Origin: Firmicutes bacterium ADurb.Bin182 | GTDB taxonomy: Bacteria; Bacillota; Clostridia; Christensenellales; CAG-138 | Direction of reading: 5' to 3' | NCBI GenBank assembly: GCA_002070205.1 | Contig: MWCU01000087.1 | Coordinates: 1 to 64,000 of the forward strand | DNA length: 64,000 bases | Part shown: positions 24,863 through 34,236 of the stretch, piece after piece | How the letters are laid out: each line of letters opens with the position of its first letter | How positions within the stretch are numbered: position 1 is the first letter of the stretch | Position numbers and translations under genes: made by a program | The notes under the pieces: model-generated | Database searches by the model: none | What the model saw: only the letters and a program-made list of their open reading frames with translations | Told to the model about the DNA's origin: nothing

Positions 24863-25897
24863 TCAGTCCTCCTCGATCAAATCGGTTATGATTTCGCTTA
24901 TGCTTTTTCCAAAATAATTCAATATCGCGAGCGTTTTCGCATAATTCATGCGAGTGGGACCGATTACGCCGAGAGACCCCAAGGGCTCGTCGCCGAGTTT
25001 ATAGGAAACGGTAACAACGCTGCAGTCCCGCATATTAACATCCTCGTTTTCGCTTCCGATCGTTATCGTAAACTCCATTTTAACGGCATTTGCGAGCATC
25101 CTGTAAAGCAAATCCCTTGATTCAAGCGCTGTGAAAAAACCTTTCGCTTTATCCATATCGCTGTATTCGGGATAATTCAAAATGTTCGTGGCTCCGCTCA
25201 GTTCCAAACTGCGCTCCGAAGGCTTAATGCTCTTTGTCAGAACGTCCGTTATCGCATTTAAGAAAATCCGATGCTCCCTGAAGTCTCCCATAAGGTCGGT
25301 CGTCATAAGCTTGCCCGCCTCGTCCAGCCTGCGGTTCTTAAGGCGCATCGTCAAAACCCTTGACAATTGCTCAAGCTCCGCCGGTCCGATATTATCAGGT
25401 ATCCTGATGAGCGTATCTTTGAAAAGACCCGCGTCGGTAACGATAACCGCAAGCGCTTTCCCTTCCGCAACGGGAACAAGCTGCAGGTGCTTAAGCCTTG
25501 CCGAGCTGAACCCGGGAGCCAAAACCATGGATGTATAGCGCGTCACGTCGGAGAGCGCATAAGCCGTCTGCTTCATAACGGCTTCCACTTCATCCAGTCT
25601 TTTAGTAAAGTGACTCTTTATATGGCTGATTTCGTCATTTGTGAGATGAGCGTGCCGCATAATGCTGTTCACATACAGCCTGTAAGCTTTTTCCGAAGGG
25701 ATCCTTCCCGCGGAGGTGTGCGGCTGATCAAGAAACCCCAGTTCCTCAAGATCCGACATCTCGTTTCTTATAGTCGCGGAAGACAGATTGATATCCGATC
25801 GCTTGGAAATGGTCCTTGAACCTACCGGAGCGGCGGTCAATATATAATCGTCAATAATAGCCTGAAGAATTTTAAGCTTTCTTGCGTCCAGCTCCAT
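24863..25897 (-). CDS. hrcA: Heat-inducible transcription repressor HrcA
   Basis: 344 residues. Winged helix at the N-terminus (KLKILQAIIDDYILTAAPVGSRTI, LSSATIRNEMSDLEELGFLDQPHTSAGRIPS) and a GAF-like dimerisation region. Binds CIRCE and is kept active by GroEL in other bacteria. It represses its own operon through the CIRCE element at 25923. ATG follows AAAGGAGGCTGTGGC. Confidence 0.97.
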   Translation of the reverse strand: MELDARKLKILQAIIDDYILTAAPVGSRTISKRSDINLSSATIRNEMSDLEELGFLDQPHTSAGRIPSEKAYRLYVNSIMRHAHLTNDEISHIKSHFTKRLDEVEAVMKQTAYALSDVTRYTSMVLAPGFSSARLKHLQLVPVAEGKALAVIVTDAGLFKDTLIRIPDNIGPAELEQLSRVLTMRLKNRRLDEAGKLMTTDLMGDFREHRIFLNAITDVLTKSIKPSERSLELSGATNILNYPEYSDMDKAKGFFTALESRDLLYRMLANAVKMEFTITIGSENEDVNMRDCSVVTVSYKLGDEPLGSLGVIGPTRMNYAKTLAILNYFGKSISEIITDLIEED

Positions 25898-25922
25898 GCC
25901 ACAGCCTCCTTTCCTGTCGCTG

Positions 25923-25949
25923 TTAGCACTCTTAACAGTCGAGTGCTAA
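25923..25949 (-). promoter_or_regulatory. CIRCE operator
   Basis: TTAGCACTC, nine bases, GAGTGCTAA: a perfect match to the HrcA operator. It lies between the promoter and hrcA, in the transcribed leader. Confidence 0.98.
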
Positions 25950-25960
25950 TCGATACAATA

Positions 25961-25989
25961 AAAATAGCACCGCTGCATGGTTTTGTCAA
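25961..25989 (-). promoter_or_regulatory. SigA promoter of the hrcA-dnaK operon
   Basis: Reverse strand TTGACA (25984-25989), 17-base spacer, TATTTT (25961-25966), immediately upstream of CIRCE. Confidence 0.85.
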
Positions 25990-26033
25990 GAGCGATGTCA
26001 AAAACCATTGTGACAAATTAGTGACGGCATAAG

Positions 26034-27164
26034 CTACATAAATTCCAGCAATGCGGCGTTTTGCATGTCCAGGCCCGCCTCAGTCAGCATCAAATTGCCG
26101 TCCTTCTCTTGGATCCAGCCCTTTTTATATAATTTATCCAGCGCGCTTTTGTATATGCAGACAAGCGATTGACAGAACCTCTGTTCGAATTCGGACAGAT
26201 CAATGCCCGAAACCATGCGCAGGCCCAACATAACGCACTCAAACATTTCCTCCTCTTGCCCGATCACAGTGCTTTTTACCACAGGAAGCGTTCCCGCGTT
26301 TATCAGCTCTAAGTACCGTTTCATGGAGCGGGCGTTTTCACGCCGCGTCCATGACGGATCGCGCAAAGCGGAATGAGCCGATATGCCCAAGCCCAGATAC
26401 TCTTTATTCTTCCAATAATTCACATTATGGCGGCACTCATATCCGGGAATTGAATAGTTTGAGATCTCGTAACGCAAAAAACCCATATTCTCAAGCATTT
26501 CTTTACCCGCGTCCTGCATTGCCCAAACCTCGGCTTCATCGGGCAGGATCTCTCTTCCTGCCATTACGTCATCCAATAAAGCCGTTCCCGGTTCCAATAT
26601 CAGAGAATAAGCGGATATATGCTTTAGACCGTACTTTTTCAATTCCTCAAGCGTTGCAAGGTAACTCTCCTGCGTTTGTCCGGGCAAACCGGCCATTATA
26701 TCCGCGCTGATATTTACAAAACCGGCATTCTGAGCGAGATCGAAAGCCCTGTCAAAATCGGAAAAGTCATGTATGCGGCCGGCGCGTTTCAAGAGCGCGT
26801 CGTCTGAAGATTGCAGACCGAATGAAACCCGGTTGACGCCGGAGTTTATATACTCGCTCATTTTTTCTGCGTCAACCGTTCCGGGATTGCACTCTATTGT
26901 GATTTCTGTCGGGCTGCTTATGCTGAAATTCTTGTTTATATGATGAAGCAAAAGCGAAACCGCTCCGTGAGGAAGCACCGAAGGTGTTCCTCCTCCGATA
27001 AATACGGTATCGAAACGGAGATGACATGCCCTTGCCGCAAGCTCTATCTCCCTCTTCAGCGCCTCCGTATATTCGCCGGTCTCATACGGCGGGGCAAAGG
27101 AAACAAAATCGCAATAACGGCATTTCCTTAAGCAGAACGGTATATGCACATATAAACCCGGCAT
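26034..27164 (-). CDS. hemW: HemW-like radical SAM heme chaperone (HemN family)
   Basis: 376 residues from ATG at 27164 (AGGA nine bases upstream; the earlier in-frame TTG at 27173 abuts that site). Radical SAM cluster FCLRKCRYCDF, GGGTPSVLP, ITIECNPGTVDAEK, RVSFGLQSSDD, and a C-terminal wHTH (LDKLYKKGWIQEKDGNLMLT). The lone CxxxCxYC without the additional N-terminal HemN residues fits HemW, a heme-binding chaperone, not a coproporphyrinogen dehydrogenase. Just after lepA, a neighbour often seen in Firmicutes. Confidence 0.9.
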   Translation of the reverse strand: MPGLYVHIPFCLRKCRYCDFVSFAPPYETGEYTEALKREIELAARACHLRFDTVFIGGGTPSVLPHGAVSLLLHHINKNFSISSPTEITIECNPGTVDAEKMSEYINSGVNRVSFGLQSSDDALLKRAGRIHDFSDFDRAFDLAQNAGFVNISADIMAGLPGQTQESYLATLEELKKYGLKHISAYSLILEPGTALLDDVMAGREILPDEAEVWAMQDAGKEMLENMGFLRYEISNYSIPGYECRHNVNYWKNKEYLGLGISAHSALRDPSWTRRENARSMKRYLELINAGTLPVVKSTVIGQEEEMFECVMLGLRMVSGIDLSEFEQRFCQSLVCIYKSALDKLYKKGWIQEKDGNLMLTEAGLDMQNAALLEFM

Positions 27165-27165
27165 A

Positions 27166-28968
27166 TCAATCAATCCTGAGAACGCTCATAAACGCTTCGC
27201 TCGGAACTTCGACCGTACCTACCTGGCGCATGCGCTTCTTGCCTTCTTTTTGCTTTTCAAGCAGTTTTTTCTTTCTGGTAATATCGCCGCCATAGCATTT
27301 AGCAAGCACATCTTTGCGTACGGCCTTAACCGTTTCGCGCGCGATTATTCTCCCCCCTATCGCGGCCTGGATGGGAACTTCAAACTGCTGCCTGGGAATT
27401 ACCTCCCTGAGCTTTTCCGCTACCGACCTTCCCTTCGCGTAAGCTTTGTCCCGGTGAACTATAGTAGAAAGAGCGTCGCACATTTCACCGTTCAAAAGAA
27501 AGTCCAGTCTCACAAGGTCGGAGCGCATATACTCCTTCATCTCATAATCAAAGGACGCATAACCGCGGCTGCGGGATTTGAGCTGGTCAAAAAAATCATA
27601 GATGATCTCATTGAGGGGCATGATATAACGGATAACCACCCTGGTTTCTTCCAAATAACTCATATCCTTGAATATTCCGCGTTTTTCCTGGCACAGCTCC
27701 ATGATAGACCCGATGAATTCGGACGGCGTCATGATACGGGCTTCCACCACGGGCTCTTCCATATATGCGATCTCCGCGGAGGGCGGCAGGTTTGTCGGAT
27801 TGTCTATGGTTAATTCCTCGCCGGAATATTTTTTGATTTTATAGATTACGCTCGGAGCGGTTGTAACCAAATCGAGATCGAATTCCCTTTCGAGGCGCTC
27901 CTGAATGATTTCCATATGCAAAAGGCCCAAAAATCCGCATCTGAAACCGAAACCCAGAGCGACCGACGTTTCGGGCTCAAACGAGAGAGACGCGTCGTTG
28001 AGCTTCAGCTTATCGAGCGCTTCGCGAAGGTCTTCATAATCGGCTCCGTCGGCGGGATAAATGCCGCAAAACACCATAGGCTGCACATGCTTATAGCCGG
28101 GAAGCGGAGATTTTGCCGGGCGGCTTGATTCGGTTATGGTATCGCCGACCTTAGTTTCAGCGACGCTTTTTATTGACGCGCAGATATATCCGACCTCCCC
28201 GGCCGTCAGTTCATCAATGGGCTTTAGAGAGGGCGAAAAAACTCCCACCTCGGTCACATCGAATTCATTTCCGGTTGCCATGGACTTTATCCGCATGCCT
28301 GCCCGAACGCGGCCTTCCATTATCCGGACATAGCTCAACGCGCCTTTATAATTATCGTATATGCAGTCGAATATAAGCGCGCGAAGCGGATCTTCAGGCG
28401 AACCTTTCGGCGGCGGTATCATATCCGCGATATGCTCGAGCACCTTTTCTACATTCAACCCTGTTTTTGCGCTGATTTGAGGCGCATCTTCAGCCGGCAG
28501 GCCTATGATGTCCTCAATTTCTCTTATGACGCGTTCCGGCTGGGCGCCCGGAAGATCGATTTTATTGATTACGGGAATGATCTCAAGGTTGTTGTCAAGC
28601 GCAAGGTAAACGTTGGCCAGCGTCTGAGCCTCCACGCCCTGGCTCGCATCGACAACGAGCACGGCTCCCTCGCAGGCCGCAAGGCTTCTCGATACTTCAT
28701 ACGTAAAATCCACATGCCCCGGAGTGTCTATGAGGTTAAACATATACCTTTTGCCGTCGCTGTGAGTATAAAACATCCGGACTGCAGTAGCCTTGATGGT
28801 TATGCCGCGCTCCCTTTCAATCTGCATCGCGTCCAGAAGCTGATCCTCCATATCGCGAAGCGCGACCGTATCCGTAAGCTCCATCATGCGGTCGGCGAGA
28901 GTGGATTTACCGTGGTCTATATGTGCTATAATGCAGAAATTTCGTATCAATTCCCGGCTGTATGCCAT
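27166..28968 (-). CDS. lepA: Elongation factor 4 (LepA)
   Basis: 600 residues from ATG at 28968 (GGAGGAATAAAA upstream). Translational GTPase: [19 protein letters not shown] (G1), GITIKA (G2), DTPGHVDF (G3), NKIDLPGAQ (G4), SAKTG (G5), and the characteristic C-terminal domain ([51 protein letters not shown], given here only as a landmark of its start and end: [10 protein letters not shown] ... KQKEGKKRM). The frame extends upstream but that extension is not supported. Divergent from the LUD gene. Confidence 0.97.
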   Translation of the reverse strand: MAYSRELIRNFCIIAHIDHGKSTLADRMMELTDTVALRDMEDQLLDAMQIERERGITIKATAVRMFYTHSDGKRYMFNLIDTPGHVDFTYEVSRSLAACEGAVLVVDASQGVEAQTLANVYLALDNNLEIIPVINKIDLPGAQPERVIREIEDIIGLPAEDAPQISAKTGLNVEKVLEHIADMIPPPKGSPEDPLRALIFDCIYDNYKGALSYVRIMEGRVRAGMRIKSMATGNEFDVTEVGVFSPSLKPIDELTAGEVGYICASIKSVAETKVGDTITESSRPAKSPLPGYKHVQPMVFCGIYPADGADYEDLREALDKLKLNDASLSFEPETSVALGFGFRCGFLGLLHMEIIQERLEREFDLDLVTTAPSVIYKIKKYSGEELTIDNPTNLPPSAEIAYMEEPVVEARIMTPSEFIGSIMELCQEKRGIFKDMSYLEETRVVIRYIMPLNEIIYDFFDQLKSRSRGYASFDYEMKEYMRSDLVRLDFLLNGEMCDALSTIVHRDKAYAKGRSVAEKLREVIPRQQFEVPIQAAIGGRIIARETVKAVRKDVLAKCYGGDITRKKKLLEKQKEGKKRMRQVGTVEVPSEAFMSVLRID

Positions 28969-29003
28969 TTTTATTCCTCCGAAAGGACTGAAACTCTTTG
29001 AAA

Positions 29004-29032
29004 ATAATACTTGATGAACAATCAAATTGCAA
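29004..29032 (-). promoter_or_regulatory. SigA promoter for lepA-hemW
   Basis: Reverse strand TTGCAA (29027-29032), 17-base spacer, TATTAT (29004-29009), about 35 bases before the lepA ATG. Shares its -35 with the divergent promoter. Confidence 0.65.
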
Positions 29033-29055
29033 GCATCCGCCGGATATGATAAAAT
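29027..29055 (+). promoter_or_regulatory. SigA promoter for the LUD gene
   Basis: TTGCAA (29027-29032), 17-base spacer, TAAAAT (29050-29055), 28 bases before the ATG at 29084. TTGCAA is self-complementary and is also the -35 of the lepA promoter on the other strand. Confidence 0.65.
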
Positions 29056-29083
29056 TATACAATAAACATAACGGGAGCGTTTT

Positions 29084-29683
29084 ATGGTTGAACGCGTCAT
29101 AAAGAATTTAAAATCACGCGGCTTCATTGCCGAATACGTGCAAACCGGTGAAGAAGCCAGAAAAAGAGCGCTTGAACTTATCGGAAGCGCGAGCTGCGGC
29201 TTCGGCGGATCCGTTACGGTCCGCGACCTTCGCATCTACGATTCGCTTTTGGAAAACGGCAACGAGTTATACTGGCATTGGACGGTTCCTGATGAAAAAA
29301 GGAACGAAACCCGCAAAAAAGCCATGCAGGCGGACTTTTACATAGCATCGGCGAATGCGGTGTCGGAGGACGGGCTTATCGTAAATACGGACGGAACCGG
29401 AAACCGGACAGCCTCGATGTTTTACGGTCCGCGAAATGTTATAATAATTGCCGGCGTCAATAAACTTGTGCCGGATTTGGAAGCCGCTTTGAAGCGAATC
29501 AGGGATATAGCGTCGCCGATGAACGCAAAAAGACTGGGCCTAAAGACTCCGTGCGCCAAAACCGGCTGCTCAGACTGCTCAAGCGCTAACAGGATATGCA
29601 GGATAACGACCATAATGGAAGCGCCGAGCACGCATACCGAAAATGTATATGTGATAATTGTGGGACAGGAGCTCGGATACTGA
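29084..29683 (+). CDS. LUD domain protein (lactate-utilisation LutC-like)
   Basis: 199 residues. LUD/DUF162 fold: [24 protein letters not shown], the glycine stretch [72 protein letters not shown], and a C-terminal Cys-containing tail ([12 protein letters not shown], then NRICR). Proteins of this short type are common in Clostridia, where they stand alone outside the LutABC operon; enzymatic role unproven. ATG after GGGAGCGTTTT. Confidence 0.85.
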   Translation: MVERVIKNLKSRGFIAEYVQTGEEARKRALELIGSASCGFGGSVTVRDLRIYDSLLENGNELYWHWTVPDEKRNETRKKAMQADFYIASANAVSEDGLIVNTDGTGNRTASMFYGPRNVIIIAGVNKLVPDLEAALKRIRDIASPMNAKRLGLKTPCAKTGCSDCSSANRICRITTIMEAPSTHTENVYVIIVGQELGY

Positions 29684-29712
29684 TCATTTAAGCTGATATT
29701 ACATAGATTATT

Positions 29713-29744
29713 TATAAAAAGTCCGGGCGTCAAACCCGGACTTT
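29713..29744 (-). terminator. Terminator after trxB
   Basis: Reverse strand AAAGTCCGGG, 7-base loop, CCCGGACTTT followed by TTATAAA. 10-bp perfect stem. It may also stop transcription of the convergent LUD gene, whose end is at 29683. Confidence 0.8.
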
Positions 29745-29836
29745 GAGACTTCCATAAGAAGTTATTTCGGGGATTATTAAGGGGCTGAGCTGAAATTTTT
29801 TATTTCCGCATGGATCCCTTTATTTTTGTTCCGGCT

Positions 29837-30745
29837 TCATACCGACAGATATTCGACAGCTTTTGTAGCGGCGATTGCGCCGTCGGCGACCGCGGTTACT
29901 ACCTGCCTGAGGGGAGTATCTCTGACGTCTCCCGCCGCGTAGACCCCTTTCTCCGAGGTCTGCATGATGCAATCCGTTTTGATATAGCCCTCCGGGGTAA
30001 GTTTCAGAATATCTTTTACCAAATTAGATTTCGGCTCGATACCGACAGCGATAAAAACTGCGTCAACGTCTATTCGTTTCTGCTCTTTGGTTTTGACGTT
30101 TTCCGTTAAAAGCCCCGAAAGCTTTTCTTCACCCATGAATTCTTTGGGAATACTGTCCCAAATGAATTCGATTTTGGGGTCGGAAAAAGTTGCCTTTTGC
30201 AATACCTCGCTTGCTCTGAGCTCATCGCGCCGGTGTATTACAAATACCTTTTTCACGAACTTCGTAAGATAGAGCGCGTCGGATATCGCGGTATCACCCC
30301 CGCCTATAACCGCGACATCCCTGCCCTTGAAAAAAGCTCCGTCGCATGTCGCGCAATAGGAAACTCCCGCCCCCGTCAGCCGTTCCTCGCCGGGAAGGCC
30401 GAGTTTCCGGGGTTCGGCTCCGGTTGCAATAATCACGGCACGCGCCTCCGTCGTATTCTTTTTCGTGATGACGCGTTTGACGCCGCCTTTCAATTCCAGC
30501 TTTTCGACCGGATCGTATCTTATCTCCAAACCGAATTTAACAGCCTGCTGCTCCATATTCAGCCCGAGGGTACTACCCTGCACGCCGTCCGCAAACCCGG
30601 GATAATTCTCTATTATATGGGTTTTGGCCGCCTGACCTCCTACGAATATCTCCTCAAAAAGCACGCAGCTCCTTCCGCTTCTGGCCGCATACAGACCCGC
30701 CGTCAAGCCCGCGGGACCGCCGCCTATTATGGCTATATCAATCAT
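29837..30745 (-). CDS. trxB: Thioredoxin-disulfide reductase
   Basis: 302 residues from ATG at 30745 (GGGAGGTTCTTG upstream; an in-frame TTG directly precedes). FAD-binding IIGGGPAGLTAGLYAARSG, redox pair in SYCATCDGAFF (CATC), NADPH-binding VIGGGDTAISDALYLT, and C-terminal GVYAAGDVRDTPLRQVVTAVADGAIAA. Reduces thioredoxin with NADPH. Sits 80 bases after the oxidoreductase gamma gene; partial match to a promoter (TTGACT then TACTAA, 15-base gap) lies in that gap. Confidence 0.96.
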   Translation of the reverse strand: MIDIAIIGGGPAGLTAGLYAARSGRSCVLFEEIFVGGQAAKTHIIENYPGFADGVQGSTLGLNMEQQAVKFGLEIRYDPVEKLELKGGVKRVITKKNTTEARAVIIATGAEPRKLGLPGEERLTGAGVSYCATCDGAFFKGRDVAVIGGGDTAISDALYLTKFVKKVFVIHRRDELRASEVLQKATFSDPKIEFIWDSIPKEFMGEEKLSGLLTENVKTKEQKRIDVDAVFIAVGIEPKSNLVKDILKLTPEGYIKTDCIMQTSEKGVYAAGDVRDTPLRQVVTAVADGAIAATKAVEYLSV

Positions 30746-30828
30746 CAAGAACCTCCCGCCGCAAATCTTATCTCATTTAGTATTTCCCTTAACTTGGAGT
30801 CAAACCGCAAAGCGGTAAATTGCGGCGG

Positions 30829-31371
30829 CTAAGATTGCGAAATGCAAGCGGCTCCTCTCTTCAAAGCCTCCCTGTTGAGCGGGATCAAATTCGCCTTTTG
30901 CTCTCCAAGCTTGTTCAAAATCGCTTTAAGCACGTTTTCGAAATCGACACACCCGGTTTTTTGAATAAAAGCGCCCAGCATGACCATGTTTGCGACCTTC
31001 GGATTGCCGAGCTCCTCCGCGATTTTGTTGCATTCCACATAAAATGCGCTTATGTCATCCCGCTCCGCTTTTTTATCAATAATGGAACTGTTGATAAAAA
31101 TCGTTCCGCCGGGCTGCACGAAGGATTCGAACTTATCGAGCGACGGACGGTTCATAACAACGACGGAACTGGCTTTTGTCACTATAGGCGAAGCGACGGG
31201 ACGGTCCGATATCACAACGCTGCAGTTGGCGGTGCCTCCGCGCATCTCCGGACCGTAGGAGGGGAGCCAGGAGACATGTTTGTCCTCAAGCATTCCGGCG
31301 TAGGCCAAAAGCTGACCCATCAGCAGTACGCCCTGTCCTCCGAAGCCTGCAAAAATATTCTGTTCCAGCAT
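30829..31371 (-). CDS. 2-oxoacid:ferredoxin oxidoreductase, gamma subunit
   Basis: 180 residues. Pyruvate ferredoxin oxidoreductase gamma fold: NIFAGFGGQGVLLMGQLLAYAGM, VSWLPSYGPEMRGGTANCSVVISD, and a central ASSVVVMNRPSLDKF. Works with the alpha, beta and ferredoxin subunits encoded immediately upstream in one four-gene unit. The complex oxidatively decarboxylates a 2-oxoacid to acyl-CoA, reducing ferredoxin. 3-base gap to the beta gene. Confidence 0.92.
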   Translation of the reverse strand: MLEQNIFAGFGGQGVLLMGQLLAYAGMLEDKHVSWLPSYGPEMRGGTANCSVVISDRPVASPIVTKASSVVVMNRPSLDKFESFVQPGGTIFINSSIIDKKAERDDISAFYVECNKIAEELGNPKVANMVMLGAFIQKTGCVDFENVLKAILNKLGEQKANLIPLNREALKRGAACISQS

Positions 31372-31374
31372 TGC

Positions 31375-32109
31375 TTATACCTCCTTTTTTACGCCGAGAG
31401 GATAATAGGGGATCATGTTCTCCTCCAGCCACTCCATTGCCTCTACGGGCGATTTGCCCCAGTTGGTGGGGCAGGTGGACAAAACCTCGATCATCGAGAA
31501 GCCCTTTTTGGCTATCTGAGTCTCGAATGCTTTTTTTATGGCTCTTTTTGCTTTCATTATATTTGCGTTGTTGTTCAAAGCGACGCGTTCGATATAAGCG
31601 GAGCCCTCAATGGTCGCGAGCATTTCGCTCATTCTTATGGGGCTTCCGCAATGATCCTTATCGCGGCCGTAAGGGGACGTGGTCGTTTTCTGTCCGACAA
31701 GAGTCGTGGGAGCCATCTGGCCGCCGGTCATTCCGTATATCGCGTTGTTGACAAATATGGCCGTGATCTTTTCTCCGCGGTGGGCAGCCTGCACTATTTC
31801 AGCCGTTCCGATAGACGCGAGATCGCCGTCGCCCTGGTATGTGAAAACGACATTGTCGGGATGCACGCGCTTGATGCCCGTCGCAACGGCTGGAGCTCTT
31901 CCGTGCGCCGCTTCCTGAGTATCGATATTGAAATACTTGTATGCGAACACGGCGCATCCGACGGGGACTACCCCTACCGTTTTCCCCTGAACACCCAGTT
32001 CATCTATCGCTTCGGCCACAAGCCGGTGAACGATGCCGTGGGTGCACCCGGGGCAATAATGCATCACTTCATCCGTTAACAGCTTGGTTTTTTGAAACAC
32101 TTTAGTCAT
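31375..32109 (-). CDS. 2-oxoacid:ferredoxin oxidoreductase, beta (TPP) subunit
   Basis: 244 residues. Thiamine-diphosphate-binding subunit: HYCPGCTHGIVHRLVAEAIDELG, VGCAVFAYKYFNID, HGRAPAVATGIKRVHP, and the TPP motif GDGDLASIGTAEIVQAAHR. The CPGC near the N-terminus is typical of the KorB/VorA type. Overlaps the alpha subunit stop by 4 bases. Confidence 0.93.
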   Translation of the reverse strand: MTKVFQKTKLLTDEVMHYCPGCTHGIVHRLVAEAIDELGVQGKTVGVVPVGCAVFAYKYFNIDTQEAAHGRAPAVATGIKRVHPDNVVFTYQGDGDLASIGTAEIVQAAHRGEKITAIFVNNAIYGMTGGQMAPTTLVGQKTTTSPYGRDKDHCGSPIRMSEMLATIEGSAYIERVALNNNANIMKAKRAIKKAFETQIAKKGFSMIEVLSTCPTNWGKSPVEAMEWLEENMIPYYPLGVKKEV

Positions 32110-33182
32110 GAATGCATCCTCCTCATCCGCAATACGGTTTGCGCGATCTCCTCTGCGCTCGGCAAATAGCTTCCCGGCCTTCCCAAAAATGCAGTTTCCT
32201 TTCTCCCGTTAACCGCCAGCCGGACATCCTCGAGCATTTGACCCGAACTTATCTCCACGGTGAGCAGCGCCTTGACGGATTCCTGCTCTGCAGCCTTTTT
32301 AACGGTATCCGAAGGAAACGGCCAAAGCGTGATCGGGCGGATAAGCCCCGCCTTGACTCCTTCCCCGGCAAGCAGCGTAATCGCGCTTTTGCAGATACGC
32401 GCTATCGTTCCGTACGCGCAAAGTATGAATTCGGCGTTTTCGGTGTTATATTCTTCAACCGTTACTTCATTCTTTTGGATTTCTCTGTATCTTGACTGGA
32501 GGCGCTGATTCAAGGTATCCAGCTCTTCATTTGTTATATACAGCGAGTTGACGACCGCCCTCTTGCGGCAGGAATCAGGCGTCCATCCGGTAGTCGCCCA
32601 CAGCTTTTCGGGGAGCTCCCTTTTGCTTTCCTGTTCGTGAAACTCGACCGGTTCCATCATTTGGCCGATTATCCCGTCCGCAAGCAACATTACGGGCGTT
32701 CTGTAGATATCGGCAAGATCGAAAGCGCGCTGCATGATATCGCTTGCTTCCTGCACGGATGCGGGGGCCAGAACGATCATATGATAATCGCCGTGCCCTC
32801 CGCCCTTTGTGGCCTGGAAATAGTCGCCCTGCGATGCCTGTATGGAGCCGAGGCCGGGTCCTCCGCGCATCATGTTGACGATGACGCACGGGAGTTCCGC
32901 TCCTGCTATAAATGTGATTCCTTCCATTTTAAGGCTTATGCCGCAGCTGGATGAGGAGGTCATTACCCTAGCTCCGGCTCCGGCAGCTCCGTAAACCATA
33001 TTGATGGCGGCAACTTCACTCTCCGCTTGAAGAAAACATCCGCCGATCTGAGGAAGACGGGCGGCCATATGTTCTGGTATATCGTTCTGCGGCGTTATGG
33101 GGTAGCCGAAAAAAAACTTGCAGCCTGCCCTTATCGCGGCTTCGGCTATCGCCTCGCAGCCTTTCATCAGTTTTTTGGCCAT
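32106..33182 (-). CDS. vorB: 2-oxoacid:ferredoxin oxidoreductase, alpha subunit (VorB-like)
   Basis: 358 residues. AKKLMKGCEAIAEAAIRAGCKFFFGYPITPQNDIPE start, LQAESEVAAINMVYGAAGAG, MTSSSSCGISLKMEGITF, NMMRGGPGLGSIQASQGDYFQATKGGGHGDY. These match the branched-chain 2-oxoacid (3-methyl-2-oxobutanoate) subtype VorB more than KorA, but substrate specificity cannot be read with certainty from sequence. Start ATG after GGGAGGAGTAAATT. Confidence 0.9.
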   Translation of the reverse strand: MAKKLMKGCEAIAEAAIRAGCKFFFGYPITPQNDIPEHMAARLPQIGGCFLQAESEVAAINMVYGAAGAGARVMTSSSSCGISLKMEGITFIAGAELPCVIVNMMRGGPGLGSIQASQGDYFQATKGGGHGDYHMIVLAPASVQEASDIMQRAFDLADIYRTPVMLLADGIIGQMMEPVEFHEQESKRELPEKLWATTGWTPDSCRKRAVVNSLYITNEELDTLNQRLQSRYREIQKNEVTVEEYNTENAEFILCAYGTIARICKSAITLLAGEGVKAGLIRPITLWPFPSDTVKKAAEQESVKALLTVEISSGQMLEDVRLAVNGRKETAFLGRPGSYLPSAEEIAQTVLRMRRMHS

Positions 33183-33196
33183 AATTTACTCCTCCC

Positions 33197-33403
33197 TTAT
33201 TTCTCGATTTCTATAACGACATCCGGACAGGTTCTCGCACAAGCCGCACAGGCGATACAGGCGCTCATATCCGTGATTTCACAAGGATGATATCCTTTGG
33301 AGTTCAATTTGGTATCGGACAGGACCAGGATCTTCTTAGGGCATGCTCTGATGCACAGCTCGCACCCCTTGCACAGCTCTTCGTTTATGGTAACTTTCGC
33401 CAA
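33197..33403 (-). CDS. 4Fe-4S ferredoxin subunit (delta)
   Basis: 68 residues. Two [4Fe-4S] motifs: CKGCELCIRACP and CIACAACARTCP, separated by a short loop. Small electron-carrying subunit of the oxidoreductase encoded next. Start is TTG at 33403, ten bases after GAGG; gives MAKVTINEELCKG. First gene of the four-gene unit with a strong promoter upstream. Confidence 0.94.
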   Translation of the reverse strand: MAKVTINEELCKGCELCIRACPKKILVLSDTKLNSKGYHPCEITDMSACIACAACARTCPDVVIEIEK

Positions 33404-33463
33404 AACTGTTCAACCTCGCTTTCGATATGAATATTCAAGGAAAAATCATAAGACTATACTCGG

Positions 33464-33492
33464 ATTATAACATCAATATAAGACCTGTTCAA
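33464..33492 (-). promoter_or_regulatory. SigA promoter for the oxidoreductase operon
   Basis: Reverse strand TTGAAC (33487-33492), 17-base spacer, TATAAT (33464-33469); about 60 bases before the ferredoxin TTG. Confidence 0.8.
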
Positions 33493-33502
33493 ATAATATA
33501 CA

Positions 33503-34222
33503 TTAAATACCATGCGCCAGAAACGAGTCCCAGTCTCTGTGCATGTATGTTCGAATAGGGAACGGCTTTCCGATGTAATTTCGGTCCAATCCTTTCTCTT
33601 CGGCTATTTTTAAAAATTCATTCAATACATCCTGCCTCCCCGCCGTATATGACACCGGGATCATGGTCTTATTGCTGACGGATTTCACCATTTCAAAACC
33701 GTCCAACAAATCATCGGCCGAGGTCTCCATGGACAGATTAGAATTGTTGACAAGCCCTGTGATATCAAGCCTTGATTTCGATTTGATATTTTCAAGCAAG
33801 TCCAGTGCCATTTCCGGAGTTTCGGATAACGGTCTTCTCGGATTGATGACAAAAAGCACCTCCAGGTTCGTTTTCGGAACATTGTCAAAATACCGCTTAT
33901 ATTGTCCTAGCGCCACAGCTCCGGCTGCGTCCCCTCCCACGTCGAAAACGACCGTTTCATATGCGCCCGTGAATACTGAATGAACCTCGGGCGGGAGCGA
34001 GGGCACATCCACGTTGGTCATTGCAAAATTCGGCGAAATCAGTTTGACACCCATTCCCTCGAGCATATCCCTTCTTTCCGAAGAGCGAAAATACGGATTT
34101 ATTATGTCAAGGTCCACCAAAACCGTTTTACATACGCCGGCACTTTGCATTGCAATATTAAGCGAGAGCTCGGTTTTGCCGCTCCCGTAATTTCCAATAA
34201 AAACATAAATCTTTTTGGTCAC
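33503..34222 (-). CDS. P-loop ATPase, unknown function (MinD/CobQ-like)
   Basis: 239 residues. Walker A GNYGSGKTEL (10-19), VLVDLDIINPYFRSSERRDML (deviant switch region of SIMIBI ATPases), VVFDVGGDAAGAVALGQY (Walker B/switch), LLGLVNNSNL-like DITGLVNNSNL guanine/adenine-specificity segment. Not ParA (no signature lysine in Walker A) and no membrane segment. I do not recognise a function. It lies on the same strand, 99 bases upstream of the oxidoreductase operon but with a separate promoter between. Start is GTG at 34222 with GGAGGAGAAGCT upstream. Confidence 0.85.
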   Translation of the reverse strand: MTKKIYVFIGNYGSGKTELSLNIAMQSAGVCKTVLVDLDIINPYFRSSERRDMLEGMGVKLISPNFAMTNVDVPSLPPEVHSVFTGAYETVVFDVGGDAAGAVALGQYKRYFDNVPKTNLEVLFVINPRRPLSETPEMALDLLENIKSKSRLDITGLVNNSNLSMETSADDLLDGFEMVKSVSNKTMIPVSYTAGRQDVLNEFLKIAEEKGLDRNYIGKPFPIRTYMHRDWDSFLAHGI

Positions 34223-34236
34223 AGCTTCTCCTCCGT

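Noticed and set aside
30820-32079. Long forward open frame of 419 codons
   Set aside because: It is antisense to the oxidoreductase gamma and beta genes, which carry clear family motifs; the forward translation has no family pattern. The same applies to 54029-55015 inside ileS.
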